From positions 379,084,407 to 379,148,406 of the forward strand of contig JAVHZZ010000001.1 in the NCBI GenBank assembly GCA_036250195.1: a stretch of DNA of 64,000 nucleotides. The letters are read 5' to 3'. The translations under genes and the position numbers were made by a program. This document shows, piece after piece, positions 53,878-64,000 of the stretch. Each line of letters begins with the position of its first letter. Within the stretch, counting starts at the first letter, position 1. The notes below the pieces were generated by a model that saw only the letters and a list, made by a program, of their open reading frames with translations, had not been told where the DNA came from and did no database searches. The DNA comes from Mixophyes australis. Its lineage: Eukaryota > Chordata > Amphibia > Anura > Limnodynastidae.

Positions 53878-55457
53878 TATCTTGCGTCAATAAATTTGCT
53901 TTTTAAAATAGAATCTTGTTTTTGCTCTGTTCTGCAAAAGTACATTCACCAGTGCCCAATCCGTCCCTCGGTTTGTGCAAACACTACCATTTAGCATGTG
54001 CTTTGCCTGAATCTAGGCTCACTTTCACAAATTGTGGTGCATGGCGGAGCCAAAGCTGATTGTACACAGAACTTTGATCATTTTGTGCTGCATTAATAAC
54101 CTCTACTGAAGGTTGTATTACAGAAAAGGGGGGAATTCAATTCTCCAGAACAGTTGTGAAAGCACTCCATGGTGAAGTAACACCACTGATTTTTCTTCAC
54201 ACCCCATAGAGGTATGCAGGGAAATCATTGATTCCTGGATACCATAAAACAGCAAATTAGCACATCTCAAAATTGCTGTGATGTCCGAATTGACTTGCCT
54301 TAAATTTGCCTAATGCAGGGAATTGCAGCTGTTAAGCATCGTTTTATAACATCTCTCTGTTTGCTTTTAACAAACCTAGAGGATTGTTTCTCTTTCCACT
54401 TTACTGCTCTGTCATTTTTCTTTGCTGTCCCTCACAAATCCTAAATGATGACATGACAAATTCCTGATGACATGAGTCCATAACTGCTGTCAGTACACCA
54501 CACCCAAAAGCTTGTGTATTTTGAGAGGATTATAACATATAAATAAAAGCCACAGGGGGACTTTAAAAAATAATGGGAGAGAGTAAGAAAAACATGCCTC
54601 AAGTACATGCTAAATTTTGCAAGCAATCTGTCAATCATTTTTATAGAAGTTACAGTAAAGCTTATAACATGAGTCTTATTATATATAATTTTTTTCATGT
54701 AGTAATAAAGAAGGTTTCTCTACCTTTAAATAATACCTAGAATCTCTTTCGTATAGCCACTGAAAGGATATATGGTTTGTGAATAGTAAATATAAAAATA
54801 ACAGGTTCAATAATAACTGAACTCAGATTGAAAAAATAACATGGATATAGGTAACAGGCAGCATACATTTGCACATGCAAATAAGGTCTACAGTCATTTA
54901 GTGACAGGGTCGTCAACAGAACATTTATCGATGCATCATAGGGTGGATGAAGTTGAGATAATATTTTAAAATAGTGTGATATTTAATGCTATTGGATTAT
55001 TTTGTTTAATTAAACATTATTTTAAAATCTATGCTTGTTTATGTGTTAATATATGTATATTGGTAAAAGGGACAATGGCAAAACTTCCAGGAGCAGAGCC
55101 AGCACTTTACTACATTTGAGGACTCTTTTTTAATAGTGGCAACAAGCTCAGGCTTACGAGGAGAACCCACAATTGTTGTCCTCCTGTTTTATTGTGAAAC
55201 AGCCAAAGTATATTTAATAAAGACCTAATAAATCTTACTGTTTAGTACATAACACAGAACTGTGGTATTTAAGGGTTTTTAGAACAAGTCCAAATAAGGG
55301 TTGGAACCCTTTCCCCATGTCATTTAGCTACAGTACCATCAACAACCAAAAACAGTGTGCTTTTCATATGCCTAGATTTCTTATTTCTACACATTCCCCA
55401 TAATCTGCAGCTAATGGAGGCAATTTATTTTATTTCACTAGATGCCAGGGATATCAC
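53878..55457. other. No gene recognised; AT-rich
   Basis: Short frames only and no repeats with visible ends. Confidence 0.5.
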
Positions 55458-55460
55458 TTA

Positions 55461-55891
55461 GGCTTGGTACACACTACAGAAAAGTTCTCCCAAAGCAACA
55501 TCTTTAACAATTTTGCCAGCGACAGAACAAATAAAGTTCCCGATCAGTGTGCCGATTCCTGTGTACGCAATATACACGTTTTATAAGATTTACCTTCAGA
55601 TCTGTGCTCTTCATCTGTCATAACAGTCGGCTAAAAAGATTGTGACTCTGCACACTCCACAGAGATCTATTGACAATGTTGGTCGGGAGTGTATATTTGG
55701 AACAACATCATTTTATCATTGAATGACATTTTTGGTCCAGTTTACAAATCAAATGAAATGATACAATGTGCTTTGGAACAAAAATTGTTCATTGTTACAT
55801 CGTACACAGTAATGCGATATCAGGCTGAATGGTTGTTTATCGTTTGATTGGCCTGATAGTTGGTTGAAAACATTTGAGCGTGTACCCAGCC
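55461..55891. mobile_element. Harbinger-like MITE, copy 2 (431 bp)
   Basis: GGCTTGGTACACACTACAG at the left and GCGTGTACCCAGCC at the right are inverted; TTA flanks both sides (55458-55460, 55892-55894). Same family as 23839-24272. Confidence 0.85.
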
Positions 55892-56010
55892 TTAGACGTG
55901 GGGCACATTTTGTCAACAATCAAAGTAGACCCATGCAGGCCTGAGTTTGACTGTTTAAGCAAACTTTGCTAATTGTGCTCTGACTGTTATATCACTTCAG
56001 GAATCAACTA

Positions 56011-56880
56011 TTATTATTTATTATATTTTATTTATGATATACCACAAAGGGTCCACAGCACCGTACATAGAGCATGGCACAACAGTACAGGCTAACGGCA
56101 GTTAGTACAGAAACAAAGTGCAATTAGTACAAAAAAGTACAATGTATGATTAAGTTGCAATAAGTACAAACATTATAAATTCAGTAGAGAGCAGATGCAG
56201 AGGTAAAGATTTAAAACTGAATACCAGTGCACATATAGAATGGGAAGAGAGGAAGTGAAGTAGGGAGTGAAAAAAATTGCGAGTGAAAAAAGGAGGTTGA
56301 AGCTGTGCCCGATAGTGTGGATGTCACTAACAGGAACAGGGAAAAGAAGGAGATGCAAAAGCAAGGGAGAAGAGGGGAGACAGCGGCAGGAGTCAATTGA
56401 CGAACAGGAGAAGTGAGGGTGAGGGAGTCAGGGGTAAAGGTAAACAGGAGGAAGAGAATATGAGGATAGAGGGTCCTGCTCAAGGGAGCTTACAATATAA
56501 AGGTGAGGTGGAGACTGACAGGAGACAAAGAGTGGGACGATAGGATGAGGGCACGAGAACTCTAAAGATAGCCATTTATGAATGTGAGTAAGAAAGAGTG
56601 GAGGAAAAATGAGGTAAAGTATGGTTAGTGTAGAAGGATAGTGAAGAGGGTTAGAGGAGGGCAGGGTTTGATGGAGGAAAAATAGGCTAACCTTAACAGA
56701 TGGGTTTTGAGGGAGTGTTTGTAGATTGGCAGGATGAGGCAAAGCCTGATAGAATGGTGGAGATTGTTCCAGAGAAAGGCGGGCAGCACGGAAGATATCT
56801 TGAATGCGGAAGTGAGAGGTAGGGACCAGATGGGAGGTGAGGCGGCACCTAATGAGCCAAAGATCTGATTTTCACAACTC
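56011..56880. repeat. Old dispersed repeat of unknown class
   Basis: The stretch has a TTATTATTTATTA start, GCTCAAGGGAGCTTACAATA in the middle and GGTTTTGAGGGAGTGTTTG with ATCTTGAATGCGGAAGTGAG towards the end. These words recur together in frog DNA as I recall, but I cannot assign a class. A purine-rich central part makes long frames on the minus strand by chance. Confidence 0.5.
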
Positions 56881-57452
56881 CTTCCAATCATCACCATAGG
56901 ATCTCATTCAAAAATTTGAACCAATGCAGTTTGGAGCTTGACATTTTAGGTCACATTCTTTTTTACTGTACAGACATATATATGTTACTTACGGAATGCC
57001 ATTTATGTACAATCATTGTCTATTGTTTATTAAAATGTTGCTCCCCATTCCTCTGTTCTATAGGTAGCTGCAGATTCAGACCCTTGCACTTGCATTTGTG
57101 ACAGGTTATCTGCTGTTGTACCTGAGCTTGTTGTTTTTGTGAGTGCTGATCTTAACCTGGGTGACGTCACAGCAGGAAATTTGAGCACACCAGTACCTCA
57201 CCTCTATTTTGACTGTATTAGGGATCAAACATTGTCCCTCCTGTCCTGTCAAGAGAATGAAAAAGACCAAGGAGGTGGAACCGCTGTCGTCTTCCCATAT
57301 ATTCACTATATTGCTCTTCCAATCCTTTTCCTTAATGCAGACAGAACAGAGGTGTTAGAGGGTGGAAATGATGCCATAGCCAGTGTATTTCATATCTTGG
57401 ATACTTTGTTCCCAAATAAGGAAAGAAAACAATCAAACAAAATAAACCTGTA
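56881..57452. other. No gene recognised
   Basis: A 104-codon frame at 57139-57453 has no recognisable domain. Confidence 0.45.
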
Positions 57453-57704
57453 GCTTAAAGCTGGGATGAGCGGGCTCAGGTCTTCGCTATCCGAGCAGCC
57501 CCGAACAGTGCGGATCCGAGCCCGATCCGAGCACTGTTCGGGTATTAACGGCACTTAGCAAACCTGAAAACAAGGCTATGAGTCATTATCCCGCCGTCGG
57601 ATCTCGCGATACTCGGATCCTTTCAATTCCCCGCTTGCCGCCGCCATCTTTACTCGGGAATTGTACATGGAAGTGGGATGTTGTGTATTCTCTGTCCTGG
57701 TTAG

Positions 57705-57895
57705 TGCGGTGGTGCTTTGTCCTGTGCTCTGTCCTGCTGAGTCCAGTGGTGCTTTGTCCTGTGCTCTGTCCTGCTGAGTCCAGTGGTGCTTTGTCCTGTG
57801 CTCTGTCCTGCTGAGTCCAGTGGTGCTTTGTCCTGTGCTCTGTCCTGCTGAGTCCAGTGGTGCTTTGTCCTGTGCTCTGTCCTGCTAAGTCCATT
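57705..57895 (+). repeat. Tandem array, 37-bp unit, 5 copies, in hAT element
   Basis: Units TGCTTTGTCCTGTGCTCTG followed by TCCTGCTGAGTCCAGTGG, nearly identical. Confidence 0.93.
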
Positions 57896-57896
57896 G

Positions 57897-58516
57897 GTAC
57901 TGCTATATACCAACGTTCACTGTTCCTGCAGTCTAAAAAAATTAGTACTGCAATCTAACTACGTGCACTGTTCCTGCAGTATAAAAAAATTAGTACTGCA
58001 ATATCTAACTATGTTCACTGTTCCTGCAGTATAAAGGAATTTGTACTGCAATATTTAAGTACGTTCACTGTTCCTGCAGTATAAAATAATTAGTACTGCA
58101 ATACAACGTTCACTGTTCCTGCAGTATAAAAAAATTAGTACTGCAATATTTAACTATGTTCACTGTTCCTGCAGTATAAAGGAATTTGTACTGCAATATT
58201 TAAGTACGTTCACTGATCCTGCAGTATAAAAGAATTAGTACTGCAATACAACGTTCACTGTTCCTGCAGTATAAAAGAATTAGTACTGCAATACAACGTT
58301 CACTGTTCCTGCAGTATAAAAGAATTAGTACTGCAATATTTAACTACGTTCACTGTTCCTGCAGTATAAAGGAATTTGTACTGCAATATTTAACTACGTT
58401 CACTGTTCCTGCAGTATAAAAGAGTTAGTACTGCAATATTTAACTACGTTCACTGTTCCTGCAGTATAAAAAAATTAGTACTGCAATATTTAACTACGTT
58501 CACTGTTCCTGCAGTC
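57897..58516 (+). repeat. Tandem array, 45-52-bp unit, about 13 copies, in hAT element
   Basis: Each unit holds GTTCACTGTTCCTGCAGT, then ATAAAARAATTAGTACTGCA. Two unit lengths alternate, with or without TATTTAACTAC. A single related unit sits before the transposase at about 80-150. Confidence 0.93.
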
Positions 58517-58566
58517 CAATCATTTCAGCTACAGTTTTGTAGGCCCTGTCGCTGAAATGATTGGTT
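58517..58566 (+). other. Conserved post-stop hairpin retained in the deletion derivative
   Basis: CCAATCATTTCAGC and GCTGAAATGATTGG form the stem; the loop keeps TAGGCCCTGTC. The deletion junction lies exactly at the left edge of the stem (after CTGCAGT). Confidence 0.85.
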
Positions 58567-59159
58567 TGTTAAAATGTACTATTTCACCAACATAAGGGTG
58601 GGTGGGAGGGCCCAAGGACAATTCCATCTTGCACCTCTTTTTTTAGCATTATGTGCTCTTTGGGGCCTAGCTTTTGAAACTGCCATCCTGTCTGCCACTG
58701 CAGTGCCACTCCTAGATGGGCCACGTGTTTGTGCCGCCCACTTGTGTCGCTTAGCTTAGACATCCAGCTACCTCGGTGCAACCTTTTGGCCTAAAAACAA
58801 TATTGTGAAGTGTGAGGTGTTCAGAATAGACTGGAAATGAGTGGAAATGAATGTTATTGAGGTTAATAATAGTGTAGGAGTGAAAAAAAACCAAAAATAT
58901 GGATTTTAGCACTTTTTATGCTTTTTTTAAAAAAAAAATTAGAACCCAAAACCTTAAATCAGAACCAAAACCTTGAGTGGGGTGTTTTGGCAAAACCAAT
59001 CAGAACCCAAAACCTGAAGCTAGTCAGAACCCAAAACCCAAAACCCAAAACCCGAAAAGTGGCCGGTGCACACCCCTAGCTTAAAGTAGGGCAAAGCTTC
59101 AGATAGGGCAAAACTTAGGGTGCCATATGAGAACAGTACTGCTTTAGAAAACAATTTCT

Positions 59160-59405
59160 GGAGTAATAAACCCCCTTTGATCAGCAGCCCCCTGCAGCCA
59201 TTTTTATCAGCAGCCCCCTTGCAGCCATTTTCACCAGCAACCCCCTTGCAGCCATTTTCACCAGCAACCCCCTTGCAGCCATTTTTATCAGCAGCCCCCT
59301 TGCAGCCATTTTCATCAGCAGCCCCCCTTGCAACCATTTTTAACAGCAACCCTCTTGCAGTCATTTTCATCAGCAACAGCCCCAGCAGCCATTTTCATCA
59401 GCAAA
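59160..59405. repeat. Minisatellite, about 30-bp unit, 8 copies
   Basis: Units of CAGCARCCCCCTTGCAGCCA followed by TTTTCAYCAG or TTTTTATCAG. A looser array with TCAGTCATTTTCATCACCC words follows at 59615-59815. Confidence 0.92.
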
Positions 59406-59614
59406 TTGATAAAGCAGTAATTGAGTTTCTACAGTAAATGATCTTTAAGAAAAAAATATAATGATTTATTAACAAAATATAAACATGCGCTGTAATAATA
59501 TTATCATCCAAAATTTCAATTCTAAAATTTCTGCCTTCTCGAGACAAAGCAGTCTTTTAAACAGTGAAAAGAAAGTAGTTGTATTACAATTTAATTGTCA
59601 TGTTACAATTGGTT

Positions 59615-59815
59615 GAAATAGAGTGCAGTCATTTTCATCATCCCCCTTCAGTCATTTTCATTAATCCCCGTCAGTCATTTTATTTACCCTCCGCTTCTGC
59701 CATTTTCATCACCCTCCCCTTCAGTTACTTTCATCACCCTCCCCTTCAGTCACTTTCAGCACTCGACCCTTTAACCATTTTCATCACCTGCCCTTTAACC
59801 ATTTTCAACAACATT
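59615..59815. repeat. Degenerate minisatellite related to the previous array
   Basis: CCCTTCAGTCATTTTCATCA and variants recur about every 28-33 bases. Confidence 0.8.
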
Positions 59816-60373
59816 CTTGAAGGGAAAATTGACAAATTAGGTCACACCCCCAATGCACATTTTTGGTGCCTTTTCTGTCCCAAAATTTTGTACCATTACT
59901 CAAACATTGGGACTGTTTCGCAGAAAAAACAATTCATGTTTTCTTAAGTTTATTTTGATTCAGCCATGTTTTGCTTACACATAAAATGAAACACTAATCA
60001 AATTACATATTGCTGTGTTTCTTAATATATTGTGTTGCGGCTTTTATTAAAAAGAATTGTATATTGCTAACTGGTTCAACATGTAGAAAATATTGCCGAC
60101 TAGCCAGATTGTACAATGCAATAGCATTTGGCAGGTGAGATAGATGTTAGAACTATGAATTTCTCACAATTATTGGAATAAACCTAATGAAAAGCCACAT
60201 GTGTCTGTTGTTATAAAGATTGGAATTTAGTTATAAAATGTTTGTGTAAATTTTGTGAAGCTGATTTCAAGTGTCCTTCAATCTGAAGCTGAAAAAGTCA
60301 AGCTAATTTTACGCGCTCTGGTACTTTAGAATTGAAATATTCTACATTGTTTACACTATTATTACAACTCTCT
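59816..60373. other. No gene recognised
   Basis: AT-rich sequence, short frames only. Confidence 0.5.
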
Positions 60374-60689
60374 GGTCCTGAGTCATTAAGGAGAGCAAAG
60401 CACAAAAAGGAGTAACTTTGCACCTGGCCAAAACCATGTTGCAATGGAGGAGGAGGTAAGTTTAAAATGTGAGGACAGATTTATATTTGGGATAGGGCAT
60501 GTCCTAGATCAACATTAAATTTCGGTGTAAAAATAAAACTATCAAGTATTTGTGTGTTACATGAAAAAAAAACAGCCAGTTTTTTACTTATGTGCCAAAT
60601 AATAAAATAATTTGCACCCCTTGCATTGCAACGTGGTTTATCCAGGAGCAAACTTTTTATTGCTTTGCTCTCTTTAATGACTCAGGCCC
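60374..60689. mobile_element. TIR MITE (GGGCCTGAGTCATTAAGG family), copy 2
   Basis: GGTCCTGAGTCATTAAGGAG, then AGCAAAGCA at the left and TGCTTTGCTCTCTTTAATGA, CTCAGGCCC at the right are inverted. The inner part shares ACTATCAAGTATTTGTGTG, TTACATGAAA and CTTATGTGCC with the copy at 37231-37472. Confidence 0.85.
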
Positions 60690-61050
60690 TACATGTGTTT
60701 CTTCTAATAAAATCTAAACCTATTTAGACACCTGTTGGTCTAATCCTATATAAACACATATGAGTTGTTATTAGCCCTGTAATAGCTCAGTGCTGATAGA
60801 GACACTGGACCTCATTGACAAGCTGCTCTGGATGCCTACCATAAAAACTCTTGGTTTTAAGTCTTTGTCTTATGTGTATTTGAATGTTTCTTGTGTTTGT
60901 TGTTTCTTTTTTGATTGTTTGTTTATGGGCAGTTCTGACTGATTTATTGGATCTATATTATGCATTGTACTCTGTTGTAACTGCCATGTTTGTTATATAT
61001 TCTTTTACTAAAAACTTAATAAAATCCTTTTAAGTTAAAAAAAAATAAAA
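60690..61050 (+). other. Possible poly(A)-tailed retroelement 3' end or processed transcript end
   Basis: The segment ends AACTTAATAAAATCCTTTT and AGTTAAAAAAAAATAAAATC near 61050, like a polyadenylated 3' end with a preceding AATAAA. No coding sequence is recognisable. Confidence 0.35.
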
Positions 61051-61470
61051 TCTTGGTTTTGCATTGGTCCATTCAGCACAAATCAATGTGCACACCTCCT
61101 ATCTGCTCTCTGAAGTCGCCTTCACAAAGTAAAAAAAAAGCATCATGATGTGTGGAGAGTCAGAAAAAGGCCCTTTGCAAATACATAAAAGTTACATCAA
61201 ACTCTTGCTTTCATTAAATTAAAATGTTATTTTTTTTCTCCTAAATACTGCTTGGTTTAGCCTCATTAATGGCTCAAACTATTCATGGGCATGAGTTATT
61301 ACATTACTTTTACGTGTGACACTTTTTATTACGTTAGACGAGGTGCACTTAGATGCTTCTCTGCCAAAATGCAACATGACGGTACAAAATAGACCCCATT
61401 AAAAATATAGCAGTTCATTTTCTCTCTCTTCTTCAAAGGCAGGTGATTCAGTGCACCAGCACTGCACTTA

Positions 61471-61997
61471 TACCCCATTCATACTGCACCAAAATCCCAG
61501 GTTTTTGCCGGGGCGAGCTCAAACGACCCGGGTCTTGGTGCAGTATGAATTGTACAAGTCAAAAATCCTGGGTCTAAAAACCCGGGTCTTCAACCCGGGA
61601 TTTATCGAGGGGTAATTCCCGGGTCGGACCCGGGTTGCCTGCACTATGAATGGTGCCAGCTACGTTTTTCAACCCAGGTTGCACAGAAAACAAGCTGATT
61701 GGCTGTCTGCCTTTCTCTGGAGGATGATGTCATCGGTGGGAGCCCATGGAAGAAAAAAAAAAAACAGTCACATTTCAATGACATCACCATTTTTCAGCCA
61801 ATGAAAACTGCTCTGGTGATGACTCCCACAAATTGCCAGGGCACAGACTTGTGCAGTATGAATGGGGTCAACCCGGGAAATTCCCGGGTCCAAGGTGCAG
61901 TATGAATGGTGTTTCTGAGCTGGGACGCTCCGAGCCCCGGCAAAAACCCGGCTTGAAAAACCCGGGATATTGCCGGGGCGGCAGTATGAAAGCGGTA
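61471..61997. mobile_element. Harbinger-like MITE (527 bp) with TTA target duplication
   Basis: TACCCCATTCATACTGC at the left and GCAGTATGAAAGCGGTA at the right are inverted, with TTA on both sides (61468-61470, 61998-62000). The interior is packed with CCCGGG-containing palindromes (for example AACCCGGGATT, ATTCCCGGGTCGGACCCGGG) and repeats the TGCAGTATGAATGG word several times. Confidence 0.9.
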
Positions 61998-62000
61998 TTA

Positions 62001-62612
62001 GTAAGCAATGTCCTCACCTCGCCCAACTCCTGTTCCTCCGCAAATGCTGTAGTGCAAACCGACCAAAGATGATTTTCAGCTGCATCTTGGCCACATTTTT
62101 GACCTCCACTGCGTCACATCGATATAAAAGTAAATCAGAAATCTGAACTTTATTGCTTACACAGTGTTTTCTATGTGTTTTATAGAAGAGATTTTCTATA
62201 GTATTAAACTATTTGTATTGACAGTTCAATTATTACTTTTCCACAAGAAAAGCTTAAAGGCACTTAAGTGTGACTGGAAAATTGTTGAAAAGAAAAATCT
62301 GAAAATCCTTGTCAAGAGTTAAAATAAGTACATATAACAACTCTGTAATGTGTTGTGTATTTTTCTGTTTTATTTTCCAGAGTAGAAGATAGCTCTTGCT
62401 GACATGCTGACACTCTGCATCTATGCTCACAAATGTAATATACCATAATGCTTTACATAATGTTGCTTAATGATAGATTTAAATGTGTTTCCAGTTAATT
62501 AAATCATCAGAAACAGAACATTCAGTGGGAATATGCCTCTAAAATGACAGTATCATCCAGAGGTTTAGGTGTGGGAATCTTTTATTAAATTGTGTGTAGG
62601 AACAAATTACCA

Positions 62613-62652
<40 letters not shown>

Positions 62653-64000
62653 TACATTTCTATATGAAACGATCTCCAGAGCAACTTGAAAAATGCTTAA
62701 AGGGTACTCTGTAGCCAATTTTTATTTTCTAAGTATTGTAAGCAAAGTCGAGAGAAGTTTTTTTTGGGGGGGGAGAAGCCCCTTATGTTTTGCTCTTGTA
62801 ATTAACTGAACCTATCTCTGAGTTTAGTTTTGGTGGGGCGGTTTCCACAATGAATATGCAGATTATTTCTTTTAACATGTACAATCTTCTAAAATAGCAG
62901 AGCGGCTCTTGATAAAATAGGAATGTTAAATTAAATTTCCTTATCTCCTCTAAAGTATCTTGCTGCTGCTCTGTCATTTACAAAGGCTTTTTTCTGAAAA
63001 CAGTGCTGACCTTTTCTCACAGAGTACTGCATACTGAAGCACGCAATATATTGGGTATATGTTTGAACTTTTCTAATCCTCGTTCTTCAAAGTGTGCACT
63101 TTAAATTTTGAAATAAATGCCAGTTTTTTATTTCATATTGCTATCTGGACAAACCTTTATTACTCCAATACTGCACCGAGATGTAATAAATGGTACGTAG
63201 TGGCATTTGAACATGGGTGGGAGAGTTTTCTCTTCTGATACCATACCTTGAAGGAGTTTTCAAAACTGATCTGTGGAATATTTGCTTCATTCCTTATTTG
63301 TCTATGGAATTTCACACTTTCTCCAGGGGAATTTCATCTTAAGTCTTCAATACGAAATTTAAAAACTATGAAAGTCTCCGTAACACTAACTGCTGCTGTA
63401 GGAAGGTAGTGGACTTAGAAAGAGAGAGAGAGAGAACACATCAGAAATAAAGAGAGAGACAGAGAGTGAGTAATAAAAAAATAAAAGGATTTATTGAACA
63501 AACAAAACACATAATCTTACAAAATATCAAATTAAAAAAAATATGAAAGCTCCCAATTGTAAGGTTAAATGTAATTTTCAATTTCACAATTATATTCTTA
63601 ACACCCCATTAACATTTTAAACACATTGAAATTATGATTCATTCATTATCATTCCATAAAGTCTTGTCCCAAAGCTTAAATAAAACATAAGAAAAATATT
63701 TCTAGAACCAGTGCCTGTTGCTTGAACATTTCTACGACTAAGGATAACTATTTGCTTGTTCCAATAAGAAATTAGCTAACACATAAAATATAATGAGTAT
63801 CAAAACTGAATATAATCTGATACTCTAAACTAAATGTATTAAACATAATTTGCAACCCAATTTATTCTTGGGAATGTTAGGACTGAACATTTTTTTAACA
63901 AATATATATATATTTTTTTTTTTAACAAATAAGGACTGAACATTTTGAGGTATGCAGTGCAGAGCTGCTGCTGTTTTGGACTTTGTGAAATATATCTGCA
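62001..64000. other. No gene recognised; microsatellites at 62618-62650 (TA) and 63418-63472 (GA)
   Basis: AT-rich sequence to the window end with only short frames and the two simple repeats named. Confidence 0.55.

Larger units (their letters stand above)
57461..59078 (+). mobile_element. Nonautonomous hAT element related to the 1-4918 copy, perfect 8-bp target duplication
   Basis: Starts CTGGGATGAGCGGGCTC and ends CCGGTGCACACCCCTA; GCTTAAAG flanks both sides (57453-57460, 59079-59086). The left part carries a hairpin (CCCGAACAGTGC/GCACTGTTCGGG, 57498-57541) and two arrays; the right part from 58517 aligns with 3214-3370 (hairpin and AAGGGTGGGTGGGAGGGCCC). The whole transposase gene is absent. 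Confidence 0.93.

Noticed and set aside
56173..56897. Pro/Ser/Leu-rich minus-strand frames
   Set aside because: They are the complement of a purine-rich dispersed repeat.
57586..57894. Minus-strand frame with repeated GQSTGQSTTGLSRTEHRTK units
   Set aside because: Translation of the 37-bp tandem array.
57897..58516. Regular 45-52-bp repeats resembling a CRISPR array
   Set aside because: Units are head-to-tail without variable spacers and lie inside a hAT element with target duplication in a vertebrate genome.

Overview
The window looks like gene-poor nuclear DNA from a vertebrate, most likely an anuran amphibian. That call rests on the mix of elements: V-SINEs with the classic tRNA head and conserved core, BED-finger hAT transposons, chromodomain Ty3/Gypsy, a Ngaro/DIRS-type tyrosine-recombinase retrotransposon, a Penelope-like element with a GIY-YIG domain, a CR1/L2-type LINE whose 3' end resembles frog copies, an endogenous retrovirus, and many TIR MITEs. 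The species cannot be read from the sequence. I found no convincing host exon, tRNA gene, CRISPR array or bacterial-type operon.

Layout. 1-4918: a hAT element cut at its 5' side by the window edge, with an intact 998-residue transposase followed by a hairpin and two tandem-repeat arrays. 5721-8017: a decayed, deleted relative that carries an antisense piece of 18S rRNA. 8280-12840: a decayed chromodomain Gypsy element with a target-site duplication. 13.4-24.3 kb: mostly unrecognised AT-rich DNA with microsatellites, a V-SINE, an LTR-like block and a Harbinger-like MITE. 24.3-26.1 kb: CR1/L2-type LINE. 27.7-31.8 kb: Penelope-like element on the minus strand, with a second V-SINE at its 5' edge. 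About 33.0-37.2 kb: a broken endogenous retrovirus on the plus strand with small open frames ahead of gag. 37.2-42.3 kb: nested foldback and TIR elements. 43611-53617: a minus-strand Ngaro-type element with split direct repeats, gag, RT/RNase H, tyrosine recombinase and an SGNH-hydrolase-like module; it was invaded by a 1.9-kb solo LTR and by a third V-SINE that is flanked by an exact 264-bp direct duplication. 53.6-64 kb: a LINE tail, Harbinger-like MITEs, a third hAT relative with 13 short repeats, minisatellites and unannotated DNA.

How the parts relate. The three hAT copies share ends, subterminal repeats and the post-stop hairpin, so the 1-4918 copy (or a sister) is the plausible transposase source for the two defective ones. 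The Ngaro, Gypsy, Penelope, LINE and retroviral copies all carry stops, frameshifts or deletions and are fossils. The only long intact protein in the window is the hAT transposase.

The most unusual observations are the 18S fragment inside a hAT derivative, the 264-bp perfect duplication around a SINE, the SGNH module within a Ngaro element with textbook A-ORFs-B-A-B repeats, the hAT hairpin retained in a deletion derivative, and the small reading frames upstream of retroviral gag.
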